NCBI GenBank assembly: GCA_036732005.1
Contig: DAINDF010000009.1
Span: 101,678 to 165,677, forward strand
DNA length: 64,000 nt
Source of the DNA: UBA1926 sp036732005
GTDB lineage: Bacteria > Planctomycetota > Phycisphaerae > Phycisphaerales > UBA1924
Direction of reading: 5' to 3'
Position 1 is the stretch's first letter; the number at the start of each line of letters is the position of its first letter. Shown piece by piece: positions 1 through 8,790 of this stretch. Below the pieces are notes generated by a model. The model was not told where the DNA came from, did not search any database, and saw only the letters and a program-made list of their open reading frames with translations. A program made the position numbers and the translations under genes.

Positions 1-967
1 TCTGCGGGAGGCCGTCGATGTCGCCGTCCGGCGCGGGCTTGCAAGGCAGGCAGTAGACATCGCCGCCGTGCATGAAGGCGGTGATGTCCTCCTGCTTGAG
101 CGCCTCGCCGGTGACGCGGACCCGGTCGCCGAGCGAGAGGTCCGCGATCTGTTGCCTGAGTTCGCCGAGCAGCGGGCCGCTCCCGCCGATGACGCACTCG
201 AACGCGACGCCGCGATCCCTGAGGATCCCGCACGCCGCGATGAGGTCGTCGAACCCCTTCTTCTCGACGAGCCTCCCGGTCGACCGGATGCGCAGGGGCG
301 AGCCGACGGGCCTGTGCTCCGGCGAGGGAGGCGGGGCGAACTGGCGGACATCGATCCCGCAGTAGACGACCTGCAGCTTCCGCGGATCGGCGCCCTCGTC
401 GAGGAAGAACCGTCTGTGAAACTCCGAGATGCAGACGATGAACACCGCGCGGTCGATCTTGTCGCGGAGTGCGCAGCGATCCCTGTAGAGGTCCGTGGCG
501 TGCCCAGTAAACCCGAACGGCACGCCGAGGAGCCAGGACCCGTACATCGCGATCGTGCCGCACGAATGGATCCACTGGCTGTGGATGTACGCTGGCGGAT
601 GGCGGCGCATCGCCGCCGCCCAATCGCACGCCACGCAAAGATGCGCAAGCCCCGCAACTCGCGCTCGCAGATGCTCGCGCTTCCCGAAGATCGCGTTGCC
701 GAAAGCGGCGAAGAAGTTCGACCCGAAACGAAACGGCGCCGCGACGACCGCCGCTGCGATTCTGGGAACCCGGGCGGGATAGAGGGGAATGGTGTCGTCG
801 TGCAGCTTGCGCGCCCACTGCGATCGAAAGAGGTTCAGGGGCTCCTTCCGCATGGTGTACAAACGAACCGGGACACCGGCGTCGAGCACGACGCCGAGCT
901 CGTTGCCAACCCATGCGTTGCCGAGCCCGTTCGTCGTCATGTACGCAATGAACGGCTGTGCGGTCAT
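1..967 (-). CDS. Glycosyltransferase family 4, 3' part missing (partial)
   Basis: The gene starts at ATG 967 in a 4-base ATGA overlap with the stop of the upstream glycosyltransferase and runs off the left edge, leaving about 322 residues. I translated the reverse strand directly. It begins MTAQPFIAYMTTNGLGNAWV, has a GT-B N-domain segment (FGFTGHATDLYR), then CISEFHRRFF and VVYCGIDVRQF, the domain linker typical of GT4 enzymes, then STGRLVEKKGFDDLI and a GGSGP turn of the nucleotide-sugar-binding C-domain. This is the pattern of retaining GT4 glycosyltransferases that transfer a sugar from NDP-sugar to a lipid-linked glycan at the inner membrane face. It is the last visible gene of the polysaccharide operon. 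Donor and acceptor cannot be read from the sequence. Confidence 0.85.
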   Translation of the reverse strand, partial: MTAQPFIAYMTTNGLGNAWVGNELGVVLDAGVPVRLYTMRKEPLNLFRSQWARKLHDDTIPLYPARVPRIAAAVVAAPFRFGSNFFAAFGNAIFGKREHLRARVAGLAHLCVACDWAAAMRRHPPAYIHSQWIHSCGTIAMYGSWLLGVPFGFTGHATDLYRDRCALRDKIDRAVFIVCISEFHRRFFLDEGADPRKLQVVYCGIDVRQFAPPPSPEHRPVGSPLRIRSTGRLVEKKGFDDLIAACGILRDRGVAFECVIGGSGPLLGELRQQIADLSLGDRVRVTGEALKQEDITAFMHGGDVYCLPCKPAPDGDIDGLPQ

Positions 968-2019
968 CGAGAGATCGCCCCCTTTCCGTGGGCCTCGTCG
1001 CCCTTGTACTCGATCAGTGTGGCCTCCCTGCCCGAAAACCGACGCCACGCGAACAGCAACAGCCCCTGAATCTGTGCGAACTTGTCGATCACCAATGCCC
1101 CGGCAACGATGGCGGCCGACCTCGCGTCACGCGCGCGCCGCTCGCGGGCAAAGAGCCTGAGCGCCTGCACGGGGAACACCAAAAAGGCCGCGAGACCCCA
1201 TGGAAACCAGATAACCGACGCGGCGGTCGCCGCAGACGGAAGAGCCGCACCCCAGAGGACAATTGAGCGGCACCGGTGCATGTTGTATCGCTCCGGCGAG
1301 CGCCCGTGCAGCCAGAATCCCTCCGCCGCGGCGTGGCCCGCACGGACGCATCGCTTCCACCATTGGTCGAATCGCGTCATCGCCGCGTCGTGCCAGGTCA
1401 TCGTGTCCGCGAGTTGACGGATGCGCCACCCCTTCGCCCGCAGGCGGAAACACATCTCTGGCTCTTCACCAGCGATGAGTGCAGGGTTGTATCCCCCAAT
1501 CTCGTCGATCGCCCTCAGCCTCAGGAGGGCATCGCCGCCGCAGGCGCGGGCATCACCCGCGGGCGCTTCCCAGTCGACATCGCACAAGAAGTTGTAGACC
1601 GAAGCCCCGGGATCACGCTCGCGGCGGCGGCCGCACACGACCGCGATGTCGTCGGCGCTCGCCATCTCCGTCAGCGCACGACCCAACCAGCCCGGCTCCA
1701 TCTCGCAGTCACCGTCGAGCACATGCACAAACTCGATCGTCCCGGCGTGCTCCCGCAACCGCCGGATCCCCGAGTTCCGGGCCCGGGCCGCCGTGAAAGG
1801 CACCGAGAGATCGAGCTCGACAACATCAACGCCCATTGATTGGGCAAGCTCCCGACTCCCGTCGGTCGAGCCGGAATCAACATACACCGCCGCGCCAACT
1901 CCGCGGGGAAGCGAGGCGAGGCATCGCCGCAGCCGATCGCCCTCGTTCCGACCGATCGCGACCACACCGGTCACTCCGAGTCCGTCGGTGGACGGTGACC
2001 GGTTCGACGCGGCGCTCAT
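964..2019 (-). CDS. Glycosyltransferase family 2, membrane-associated
   Basis: This 351-residue GT-A enzyme has an N-terminal GVVAIGRNEGDRLRRCL strand-turn, VDSGSTDGS (nucleotide binding) and a DGD metal motif (HVLDGDCEMEPG). Around residues 190-200 is GGYNPALIAGEEPEMCFRL, the ED-type acceptor/catalytic segment of GT2 enzymes. The C-terminal third carries hydrophobic segments (ASVIWFPWGLAAFLVF), so it probably sits on the inner membrane. It overlaps its neighbours by ATGA on both sides, so it is translationally coupled within the polysaccharide operon. The family identity is clear; the sugar specificity is not. Confidence 0.88.
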   Translation of the reverse strand: MSAASNRSPSTDGLGVTGVVAIGRNEGDRLRRCLASLPRGVGAAVYVDSGSTDGSRELAQSMGVDVVELDLSVPFTAARARNSGIRRLREHAGTIEFVHVLDGDCEMEPGWLGRALTEMASADDIAVVCGRRRERDPGASVYNFLCDVDWEAPAGDARACGGDALLRLRAIDEIGGYNPALIAGEEPEMCFRLRAKGWRIRQLADTMTWHDAAMTRFDQWWKRCVRAGHAAAEGFWLHGRSPERYNMHRCRSIVLWGAALPSAATAASVIWFPWGLAAFLVFPVQALRLFARERRARDARSAAIVAGALVIDKFAQIQGLLLFAWRRFSGREATLIEYKGDEAHGKGAISR

Positions 2020-2939
2020 GCCATCCCCCCTGCGACCCCGGGAACGGGCCGCGCACCGACCCGAGACAGCCGAGGATCCTCAATCGACTCGGCCATCTGT
2101 GCGAAGTTCCGGCAAGTCAGCGGCGGGTCCAGCGCGAGCATGGCGCTGAGTCGCGCCAGATCTTCGTCGAAGTCCCGCTCGACCTCCCGGAGGCGCTGCC
2201 CGCTCAGGCCGGGTCGCTCTCGCATCCGGAAGAACCGGTTCTTCACCCACTCGCGAGCGCCGACGGGAACGAGGCCCCGCCGGACCCGAGAAACGACCGG
2301 GGTGTTCATGATGAAGCGAAGCAGTGGACCCTTGCGAAGGCGATCGGACGAGACATTTTCGTTCTCTCCATCCCGCCACTTGACGGGCCCATCGAGACCG
2401 AGAAACGACGCAATCCGGCGCAGCTCTTCATCGCCCCGAGACCGCATCCGCTCGAAGAACACGGGGAGCACGCGGTCGGCACCGTACGCCGCGACCCACG
2501 GCTCGAGTTGAAATGCATACCGGCCATAGTCGATCAGTTCGCGATGCCGCTCCACCGCGGCGTCGATCCCTCCGCTGACCCGACCCTCGGTCCATTCATG
2601 GATGTAATGCGACACGAGGCGGTCCACGGGGTGCCGCATCACATAGATCAGCCTGGCCCCCGGAAGGGTCGCGTGCATGCGGGCGACCGTGTCCGGATAG
2701 GCAGGCAGCTTGGTGTAGTGGGTGCTCGATTCGCCGCAGCGTGCGTCGGGTGGCGCCGATCTGAAGAGCCGAGCGTACCAATCGAGTCCGCGAGCCCAGA
2801 CATCATCGTCGCTAAAAAAGCACGGCTCCTTGGGCTCGGACATGTACACCCCGGGCTGCCGCGAAAGTTGAGCATGCAGCGTCGTTGTCGCCGCCTTCAT
2901 CGCCCCGATGATGACAAAGTCCGGAAGCCGCACGATCAA
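2016..2939 (-). CDS. Sulfotransferase (PAPS-dependent, polysaccharide)
   Basis: The protein has a sulfotransferase fold. The 5'-phosphosulfate-binding motif lies near the start (VIIGAMKAATTTL) and the 3'-phosphate-binding segment IYVMRHPVDRLVSHY follows about 90 residues later. It would transfer sulfate from PAPS to a sugar hydroxyl. Start choice: the upstream reading frame extends to a TTG at 2978, but that stretch (EPHEDARAGAGR) is unlike the family. A TTG at 2939 forms a TTGA overlap with the preceding stop and has AGGA 3 bases upstream. A GTG at 2933 is also possible. It is the first of three sulfotransferases in this operon, which argues for a sulfated exopolysaccharide. Confidence 0.82.
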   Translation of the reverse strand: MIVRLPDFVIIGAMKAATTTLHAQLSRQPGVYMSEPKEPCFFSDDDVWARGLDWYARLFRSAPPDARCGESSTHYTKLPAYPDTVARMHATLPGARLIYVMRHPVDRLVSHYIHEWTEGRVSGGIDAAVERHRELIDYGRYAFQLEPWVAAYGADRVLPVFFERMRSRGDEELRRIASFLGLDGPVKWRDGENENVSSDRLRKGPLLRFIMNTPVVSRVRRGLVPVGAREWVKNRFFRMRERPGLSGQRLREVERDFDEDLARLSAMLALDPPLTCRNFAQMAESIEDPRLSRVGARPVPGVAGGMA

Positions 2940-3985
2940 CCGTCCTGCCCCCGCTCGGGCATCTTCATGGGGTTCCAAAAGTTGGTCCAGATGTCCCGAA
3001 GCTCGCGATCACAGGCGGGCACAGGCGTCCCAAACACCAGCCTGCGTGCAAACGCGAAGCAGTGCCCCGCGGTCCAGCAGAGGTTCGCCAGCAGCAGCCC
3101 AAAGTGGCCGTGGTGCTTGGCGTAGAACCTGGCCCGCGAGGCGAAGTGATACCAGGGCCGCCGCTTGCGATTCCGCTGCAGCTCCTTTGCCGGGTTGCTC
3201 TTCCCGCGCAAGTGAACAACCCGCGCCTCGGGGATGTTCATCACCCGCCAACCCGCCTTCCAGACACGCCGGCAATAGTCGGGATCATCATAATAAAGGA
3301 AAAATCCGGGATCGAGCACGCCGACCGCCTTCAACACCTCGAACCGGATCAGCGCACAGGCGAAGGAGGTCCAATCGGGAGTCGTCGGCTCATCACAAAC
3401 AGGAATCGCCGTCACAAACCGACGCAACAGCCGCGTGATCAACCCGATGCCGGCCGATTTGTCGAGTTCCGTCAGCGGCTCAAAGTGCCGGAAGCAGCTC
3501 ACCTGGGGCGTGCCATCGGGCCATTCGAGCCTTGGGCTTACCACACCCGCTCCGGGGTTCTTGTCCGCGGCACGGAGCAGCAGGTTGATTGCGCCGACCC
3601 GTACAACCGTGTCCGCGTTGAGCAGCAGCACATGCTCCGGCGGGTCCGCCCAGGTCAGCACATCCTCGAGCACCACATTGTTGCCCCCGGCAAAGCCACG
3701 GTTGGGTGTCGCCTCCCAGAGGTCCACCCAGCCGGCCCAGCCGCGCTCAGCGATCGCCCGCTCGATCCGCGCGGCCGCGTCGCCACCCGTTCCGTTCTCG
3801 CACACGATCACGCCGACGCCCGGGTTCGCCTTGATCTCGGGTTCGAGCGAGGCCAGGCAGTCGATCGTCAGTTCAACCGCGCGGTACGCCACGATCACGA
3901 TCAGCAGGCGGGACGGACGCACCCACGGCGCACCCCGCTCAACCGAGCCGCGAGAGACCACGGGCTGGACCGTCTGCGTCGTCAT
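2936..3985 (-). CDS. Glycosyltransferase family 2 (rhamnosyltransferase-like)
   Basis: This GT2 enzyme of 349 residues starts at ATG 3985, overlapping the stop of the LhgO-like gene as ATGA. The open frame continues upstream, but that is antisense shadow of the neighbour. It shows LIVIVAYRAVELTIDCL, ENGTGGDAAA, FAGGNN (nucleotide-binding turn), LLLNADTVV (DxD-type) and FFLYYDDPDYCRRVWKAGW (catalytic ED-type region), in the order seen in the GT2 rhamnosyl/galactosyl-transferase group. It lacks a strong membrane segment. Within the operon it should add one residue to the repeat unit; the donor is unknown. Confidence 0.88.
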   Translation of the reverse strand: MTTQTVQPVVSRGSVERGAPWVRPSRLLIVIVAYRAVELTIDCLASLEPEIKANPGVGVIVCENGTGGDAAARIERAIAERGWAGWVDLWEATPNRGFAGGNNVVLEDVLTWADPPEHVLLLNADTVVRVGAINLLLRAADKNPGAGVVSPRLEWPDGTPQVSCFRHFEPLTELDKSAGIGLITRLLRRFVTAIPVCDEPTTPDWTSFACALIRFEVLKAVGVLDPGFFLYYDDPDYCRRVWKAGWRVMNIPEARVVHLRGKSNPAKELQRNRKRRPWYHFASRARFYAKHHGHFGLLLANLCWTAGHCFAFARRLVFGTPVPACDRELRDIWTNFWNPMKMPERGQDG

Positions 3986-5232
3986 CCCGCCGAGGCCTCC
4001 ACATGCTCGGCGACCGTTTCCCCGATGCTCAGCGACGCCGTCGCCGCCGGGCTCGGCGCGTTGCAGACATTCACCACGCCCCCGGTCTCCACGAACGAGA
4101 AGTCGTCGAGCAGATCGCCCGTCGGGAGCAGCGCCTGCGCCCGCACCCCGGCCCCCGCCCGCCGGATGTGCTCCGAGCGGATCGCGGGGACGAGACGCTG
4201 AAGGCTCCGCAGAAACGCCGCCTTCGACACCGAACGCCACATCTCCGCCGCGCCCATCCGCCAGTGCCTGGCCGCGAACTTGCCGAAGCCCGGCGTCGCG
4301 AGCGTGTTCAGCAGATCGCGCGGGCTGATGGTCCGCCAGCGGTACCCCTCGCGCGCCAGCGCGAGCACCGCGTTGGGCCCGCACTCCACCTCGCCCCCGA
4401 TCATCCGCGTGAAGTGCACGCCAAGGAACGGGAAACGCGGGTCGGGCACCGGGTAGATCAGGTCCTTGACCAGCCCCTTCGCCTCGTCGCTCAGGATGTA
4501 GTACTCCCCCCGGAACGGCACGATCCGCGCCTCCGGCTCGACGCCGGAGAGCCGGGTCACGCGGTCGGAATGCAGCCCCCCGCAGTTGACCACGCGCCGC
4601 GCCCACACCGTGCCGGAGGCGGTCTTGACCCGGACCCGCGAGCCCTCCCTCACGATCTCCCGGACCCGGGCGTTGGTGCGGACCTCGCCGCCCCCCGCCT
4701 CGATGAGCCTCGCCAGCACGCGGCAAACCTCCGGGTAATCCACGATGCCCGACTCCTCGACCCGGATCGCCCGCAGCCCCGCGGCGTTGGGCTCGTACTC
4801 CCGCAGCTCCTCGGGACCGATCAGCCGGCAGTTCACCCCGTTCGCCAAGCCGCGGTCGTGCAGGCGCTCGAGCAGCGGCAATTCACTCGCCTCGGTCGCC
4901 ACGATGACCTTGCCGCAGATCTCGTGCGGCACGCCGTGCTCGCGGCAGAACTCGACCATCATCTTCAGCCCGCGCCGGCAGTTCAGGGCCTTGAGCGAGC
5001 CCGGCTTGTAATAGATGCCCGAGTGCAGCACGCCCGAGTTGTTGCCCGTCTGGTGCGCGGCGATGCGGGACTCCTTTTCGAGCACCGCGACCCGCCACCC
5101 GGGGTTGCGCTCCTGGAGCCGCCACGCCGTGGCGAGCCCGACGATGCCCGCCCCCACCACCGCCGCGTCGAAGACGCCGACCGCGTCCGCGGCACGATCG
5201 ACGGCCGATGGGCCAGGCTCAGCAACGCTCAC
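3982..5232 (-). CDS. lhgO: L-2-hydroxyglutarate oxidase-like FAD enzyme
   Basis: This 416-residue FAD-dependent oxidase of the DAO/LhgO group starts with GTG in a GTGA overlap with the upstream stop. It has an FAD-binding dinucleotide fold near residue 24 (VVGAGIVGLATAWRL) and the LhgO landmark HQTGNNSGVLHSGIYY. It also has YCRRGL-like and GPNAVLALAREGY segments and a C-terminal ATASLSIGETVAEHV flavin cap. The family oxidises L-2-hydroxyglutarate to 2-oxoglutarate. Its place inside a polysaccharide operon, coupled to sugar-modifying genes on both sides, is odd: it may have been recruited to oxidise a sugar or hydroxy-acid substituent, or it may be the metabolic repair enzyme carried along. 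Confidence 0.85.
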   Translation of the reverse strand: MSVAEPGPSAVDRAADAVGVFDAAVVGAGIVGLATAWRLQERNPGWRVAVLEKESRIAAHQTGNNSGVLHSGIYYKPGSLKALNCRRGLKMMVEFCREHGVPHEICGKVIVATEASELPLLERLHDRGLANGVNCRLIGPEELREYEPNAAGLRAIRVEESGIVDYPEVCRVLARLIEAGGGEVRTNARVREIVREGSRVRVKTASGTVWARRVVNCGGLHSDRVTRLSGVEPEARIVPFRGEYYILSDEAKGLVKDLIYPVPDPRFPFLGVHFTRMIGGEVECGPNAVLALAREGYRWRTISPRDLLNTLATPGFGKFAARHWRMGAAEMWRSVSKAAFLRSLQRLVPAIRSEHIRRAGAGVRAQALLPTGDLLDDFSFVETGGVVNVCNAPSPAATASLSIGETVAEHVEASAG

Positions 5233-6176
5233 GCGCCCCTCCCGAGCCGCCGCTCATAGAACGCGACAAACGCGTCCCAGCACGCCGATTCCCCCCAGCC
5301 GCTCACGATCGCGCCCGCGGAATCGGTGTTGATCCGCATGCGAGGCTCCGCGAAATCGGTCTGCACCGCGAGTTCGAGGCCGCAGCCCAGCCCAGTGCGA
5401 GCCCGGACCTCCGCCGCAACGCGCTGCGCGAACGCGCCCTGCGACTCGACATACCCCGAAGGCGCCATCCGCGAGAAGCCGGGCGACTCGCCAAGCCCGG
5501 CGACAAACGAGGCGTAGCACGCGGCGAGCAGGCCCGCGTGGATGTTGTCGCGCACATACTCCGGGGTCTTGACCTCCGCCGATGCCCCCGCGAACCAGGT
5601 CTTCATGAGGTAGGCCGTGAACCGGGGCTCCTCCATCGGCCCGAACGGGTTGGGGATGACGAACTTGCCGAGCCCGAGCCCCTGCTCCCGGCAATGGTGC
5701 CGGAAGACCTGCGCCGTGAGCGCCTTGGAAAGGCCGTAGGGCGAGAAGTGCGGCAGCCCCGCGTCCCCCGCGCCCTCGTCGCCCTCGAACACGCTCCCCG
5801 TGAGCACGACCCGCCGCCCACCCCCGGCCCGCAGAGCCTGCAGCACGCGGCGGAGCGAGCGGGTGTTCGACGCGAGCGCCCGATCGACATCGAAGTCCGG
5901 GCTCTTGTAGTCGGTCACATCCGCGCCGTGGTGGCAGAGCACATCGAACCCCCGGCCCACCAGGTCGACGAACGCGGGCTCGCCGAAGGCAACCCCCCAC
6001 GCGACCGACGCGGCGCGCTCCAGCACGAGCCCCACACGCTCGCGACGCGCCGGATCGTCGTACGCGTCGGCCGAGGGGCGGGTCATGGTCACCACGACCT
6101 CGTGCCCCGCGTCCGCCAGCGCCCGCGTGAACCAGCACCCGGTGAACGAACTCGAACCAGTCAAGAGTATCCGCAT
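5229..6176 (-). CDS. NAD(P)-dependent epimerase/dehydratase (extended SDR)
   Basis: This 315-residue extended short-chain dehydrogenase starts at ATG 6176. Rossmann motif at the start (ILLTGSSSFTG), a CHHGADVTDY strand, VVLTGSVFEG, and the catalytic SPYGLSK (YxxxK) followed by IPNPFGPMEEPRF, which closes the substrate pocket. This class interconverts NDP-hexoses. It sits between an rfbC homologue and the LhgO-like gene, 12 bases downstream of rfbC, so it probably acts on the same 4-keto-sugar intermediate, perhaps as the final 4-ketoreductase. The exact sugar cannot be read from the sequence. Confidence 0.83.
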   Translation of the reverse strand: MRILLTGSSSFTGCWFTRALADAGHEVVVTMTRPSADAYDDPARRERVGLVLERAASVAWGVAFGEPAFVDLVGRGFDVLCHHGADVTDYKSPDFDVDRALASNTRSLRRVLQALRAGGGRRVVLTGSVFEGDEGAGDAGLPHFSPYGLSKALTAQVFRHHCREQGLGLGKFVIPNPFGPMEEPRFTAYLMKTWFAGASAEVKTPEYVRDNIHAGLLAACYASFVAGLGESPGFSRMAPSGYVESQGAFAQRVAAEVRARTGLGCGLELAVQTDFAEPRMRINTDSAGAIVSGWGESACWDAFVAFYERRLGRGA

Positions 6177-6188
6177 GGCGGGCCCGCC

Positions 6189-6734
6189 TCAGCGAAGGTG
6201 CGTCGCCGGGTCGAAGTCCGGGTGGTGCCGGTCCTTGTCCGACAGCACCGCGGGCTCTCTCGGCCACCAGATGTTGAACTTCGGGTCGTTCCAGCGCACG
6301 CCGCGCTCCGCGTTCGGGGCGTAGAACTCGTCGACGAGGTACATCGCCTCCGTGTCCTCCGCGAGGGTCAGGATCCCGTGCCCGCACCCTTTGGGGACAT
6401 AGATCATCGTCCGGTTCTCGGCCGTCAGTTCCGCCCCGCAGCTCACGCCGAAGGTCGGCGAATCGGGCCGAAGATCGACGATCGCGTCGTAGAGCGCCCC
6501 CCGGACGCACCGCACCACCTTGGTCTCCTGGTGCGGCGCGAGCTGGTAGTGCATCCCGCGCAGCGTCCCCGCCTCGGCGCTGAGCGAGTTGTTCATCTGC
6601 ACGAAATGTGTCACCAGCCCATGCTCGGCGAACTCACGCTCGCAGTACATCCGGGCGAAGAACCCCCGCTCGTCGCCCCGCTTCTCGAGGTCGATCAGGA
6701 ACGCCCCCTTGACCGGAAGCTCTCTGAACTTCAT
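6189..6734 (-). CDS. rfbC: dTDP-4-dehydrorhamnose 3,5-epimerase family protein
   Basis: This 181-residue RmlC-type cupin is the normal length for the family. It shows the substrate-binding LEKRGDERGFFAR, QMNNSLSAEAGTLRGMHYQ with the catalytic His (GMHYQ) and VPKGCGHGILTLAED with the second conserved His. The conserved Tyr lies in LVDEFYAP. It epimerises C3 and/or C5 of NDP-4-keto-6-deoxyhexoses. The nearby nucleotidyltransferase is of the CTP (rfbF) type, so the natural substrate here may be CDP-linked rather than dTDP-linked. It starts at ATG 6734, 18 bases after the epimerase gene upstream. Confidence 0.88.
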   Translation of the reverse strand: MKFRELPVKGAFLIDLEKRGDERGFFARMYCEREFAEHGLVTHFVQMNNSLSAEAGTLRGMHYQLAPHQETKVVRCVRGALYDAIVDLRPDSPTFGVSCGAELTAENRTMIYVPKGCGHGILTLAEDTEAMYLVDEFYAPNAERGVRWNDPKFNIWWPREPAVLSDKDRHHPDFDPATHLR

Positions 6735-6752
6735 CCCCGCTGCCCTCCCCTT

Positions 6753-7760
6753 TCACGCGGCCGCGTCCAGCTTCCCGAGCCGGTCCCGCAGCGTCCGCAG
6801 CCGGACATATCGCTTGCCCTCGAAATCCGCCGGCCCGAACCCGTGGTCCACCATCTGCCGGTGGAGTTCCTCCATGCCTGTCTCGAGCGTGAACTCGGGG
6901 CGGAACCCCGGGATGAGCCGGTTCAGCATGTCGAACTTCACCCGGTAGTTCCGCGGGTCGTTGCCCACCTCGCCCGTGAACACGATCTCGGCGGACGGGA
7001 TCAGCCTCCCGACCTGGTCGGCCACATCCTTCACCCGGTAATTCTGGGCGTTGTCACCCACATTGATCGCCCGATTGTGGACGACCTCCCTCGGCGCGTT
7101 CATGAACGCGACAAACGCCCGCGCGATGTCCCGGCAGTGCACCAGCGGCCGCCACGGCGTGCCGTCGCTCATGATCCGGATCTGGTTGTACGCCAGCGCC
7201 GACCCCAGCAGGTTGTTCACCACCAGGTCGATCCGCAGCATCGGCGAATGCCCGAACGCCGTCGCGTTCCGCAGGTACGCCGGCGTGAACCCCTCGTCGG
7301 CCATCTCGGAAACAAGCCGCTCGGTCTCGATCTTCGATTTCGCGTACGCGGTCAGCGGGTTCAGCGGGTCGCCCTCCTCGAGGTCGAGCTTCTCCCCCTT
7401 GCCGTAGACCGAGCAGCTCCCGCTGAACAGGAACCGCCCCACGCCCGCCGCCTTCGCCCGCTTCGCCAGCAGCACCGACCCGTCCAGGTTCACCGCCTCG
7501 GTCAGCCCCGGGTTCAGCTCGCCCATCGGGTCGTTCGAGATCGCCGCGAGGTGCATCACGCAGTCATGCCCCTCGAGGTCTCGCTCCGTCACCGAGCGGA
7601 TGTCCTTGATCAGCTCGCGGCCGGGACGCGGAAAGGGCGACCACTCGCACCCCTCGAACAGCGCCAGGTCGCACCCCGTGACCTCGTGCCCCGCGGCGAG
7701 CAGCAGCTCGACCAGATGCACGCCGATGTACCCCAGATGACCCGTGACAAAGACCCGCAC
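6753..7760 (-). CDS. NAD-dependent epimerase/dehydratase
   Basis: This 335-residue extended SDR starts with GTG 7760. It shows FVTGHLGYIGVHLVELLL (GxxGxxG), a CVMHLAAIS strand, FSGSCSVYG, and the catalytic TAYAKSK (YxxxK). RNATAFGHSPMLR and HCRDIARAFVAFMNAP follow, typical of UDP/CDP-hexose epimerases. The family uses bound NAD to oxidise and re-reduce C4 of an NDP-sugar. With rfbF, rfbC and the second SDR it makes a compact sugar-nucleotide set. No separate CDP-glucose 4,6-dehydratase (rfbG) is visible, so this gene is the best candidate for that early step. Confidence 0.85.
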   Translation of the reverse strand: MRVFVTGHLGYIGVHLVELLLAAGHEVTGCDLALFEGCEWSPFPRPGRELIKDIRSVTERDLEGHDCVMHLAAISNDPMGELNPGLTEAVNLDGSVLLAKRAKAAGVGRFLFSGSCSVYGKGEKLDLEEGDPLNPLTAYAKSKIETERLVSEMADEGFTPAYLRNATAFGHSPMLRIDLVVNNLLGSALAYNQIRIMSDGTPWRPLVHCRDIARAFVAFMNAPREVVHNRAINVGDNAQNYRVKDVADQVGRLIPSAEIVFTGEVGNDPRNYRVKFDMLNRLIPGFRPEFTLETGMEELHRQMVDHGFGPADFEGKRYVRLRTLRDRLGKLDAAA

Positions 7761-7806
7761 TGTTCACCTCCCTGAGGCCGACCGCGGCTCCCGCGCCCGG
7801 CTCGAC

Positions 7807-8790
7807 TCAACCGCCCTCGACCCTCGCGCCCGCGTCGCGGCACCGCTCGATCGCCACCGCGTCGGCGAAGAGCACATCGTAATGACCCGACTCGGAGAAC
7901 TCCGCGCACCGCGCCAGCTCCAGCCGGCTCCGCCGCTCGTCCCGGGCAATCCTGAACAACCAGGCGTGCAGGCCCTTCTCCGCCAGAGCGCCCGCGATCG
8001 CCTCGACCCGCTCGCCCTGCTCGGCCAGCAGCCTGGGGTTGATCTCCACGATCACCGCGTGGCACCGGTCGTGCAGGCAGGGCGTGAGCGAACGCAGCAC
8101 CGGCGCCTCGAAGCCCTCGACATCGATCTTGATGATGGTCGGCCGATCGGCAGGGCCATCCTCGAACACCGACCGGGCCGACCTGACCTTCACCTCGACA
8201 TGCTTCCCCTCGGCCGCCTCACGCACCAGCGACCCCGCGCCGGTGTGCTCGGGCCGGTAGCTGAGCGTCGCGGTGCCGTCCCCGGCCCCCACCGCGCACG
8301 GGTGCAGCCTGACCCAGCCGAGCGCGTTCTCGTCCAGCGTCCGACGGAGCCGCGACCCGACCTCGGGGTTCGGCTCGAACGCGTCGACCACCCCGCCCGG
8401 CCCGACAATGCGGGCCGATCTCAGCACCGTGAACCCGATGTTCGCCCCGATATCGATCACCCGGTCCGAAGGCCTGACGAGAGCCCCGAGAAGCTCGACG
8501 ATGTCCCGCTGGTAGTAGTCACCGAAGAAAACGCCCCGCCGCTCCGACCAGATCCAGGGACGGAGCGAGAGCGTGTACCCCGAGCGTCTCAGGCGAACCC
8601 GCGGCTCCGAGCCCGTGCGCCAGGACGCATCGACCGCCTGATCAGGGCCGAACCCGCCGCCCCCGATCCAGCGGTAAAGCCGCTCCTTCTGATACGCCGC
8701 GCGCGGACGATCGTCCGGGATCGCCCGCATGAGAGGCGCCAGGAGGCGGACACAGATTCTCTTGCTCAGCCGGGCCATGTCGCTCGTCAC
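7807..8790 (-). CDS. FkbM-family methyltransferase
   Basis: This SAM-dependent methyltransferase has VIDIGANIGFTVL (motif I, SAM binding), VDAFEPNPEVGSRL (motif II acidic residue after strand 2) and TIIKIDVEGFEAPVL with VIVEINP (motifs III/IV), the pattern of the FkbM family. The family O-methylates sugars and polyketides. A GTG start at 8790 overlaps the rfbF stop as GTGA and gives 327 residues; ATG 8778 is the next choice. The frame extends upstream without family similarity. The gene position implies methylation of a sugar in the glycan. Confidence 0.83.
   Translation of the reverse strand: MTSDMARLSKRICVRLLAPLMRAIPDDRPRAAYQKERLYRWIGGGGFGPDQAVDASWRTGSEPRVRLRRSGYTLSLRPWIWSERRGVFFGDYYQRDIVELLGALVRPSDRVIDIGANIGFTVLRSARIVGPGGVVDAFEPNPEVGSRLRRTLDENALGWVRLHPCAVGAGDGTATLSYRPEHTGAGSLVREAAEGKHVEVKVRSARSVFEDGPADRPTIIKIDVEGFEAPVLRSLTPCLHDRCHAVIVEINPRLLAEQGERVEAIAGALAEKGLHAWLFRIARDERRSRLELARCAEFSESGHYDVLFADAVAIERCRDAGARVEGG

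Noticed and set aside
68..1069. A 333-residue plus-strand reading frame at the left edge
   Set aside because: It is a shadow of the minus-strand GT4 glycosyltransferase, whose translation gives clear GT-B motifs across the same bases.
2936..4726. A 596-residue frame that would fuse the GT2 gene to an N-terminal extension
   Set aside because: The first part is antisense-like low-complexity sequence that overlaps the LhgO-like gene. The GT2 start at 3985 makes an ATGA overlap and gives a normal length.
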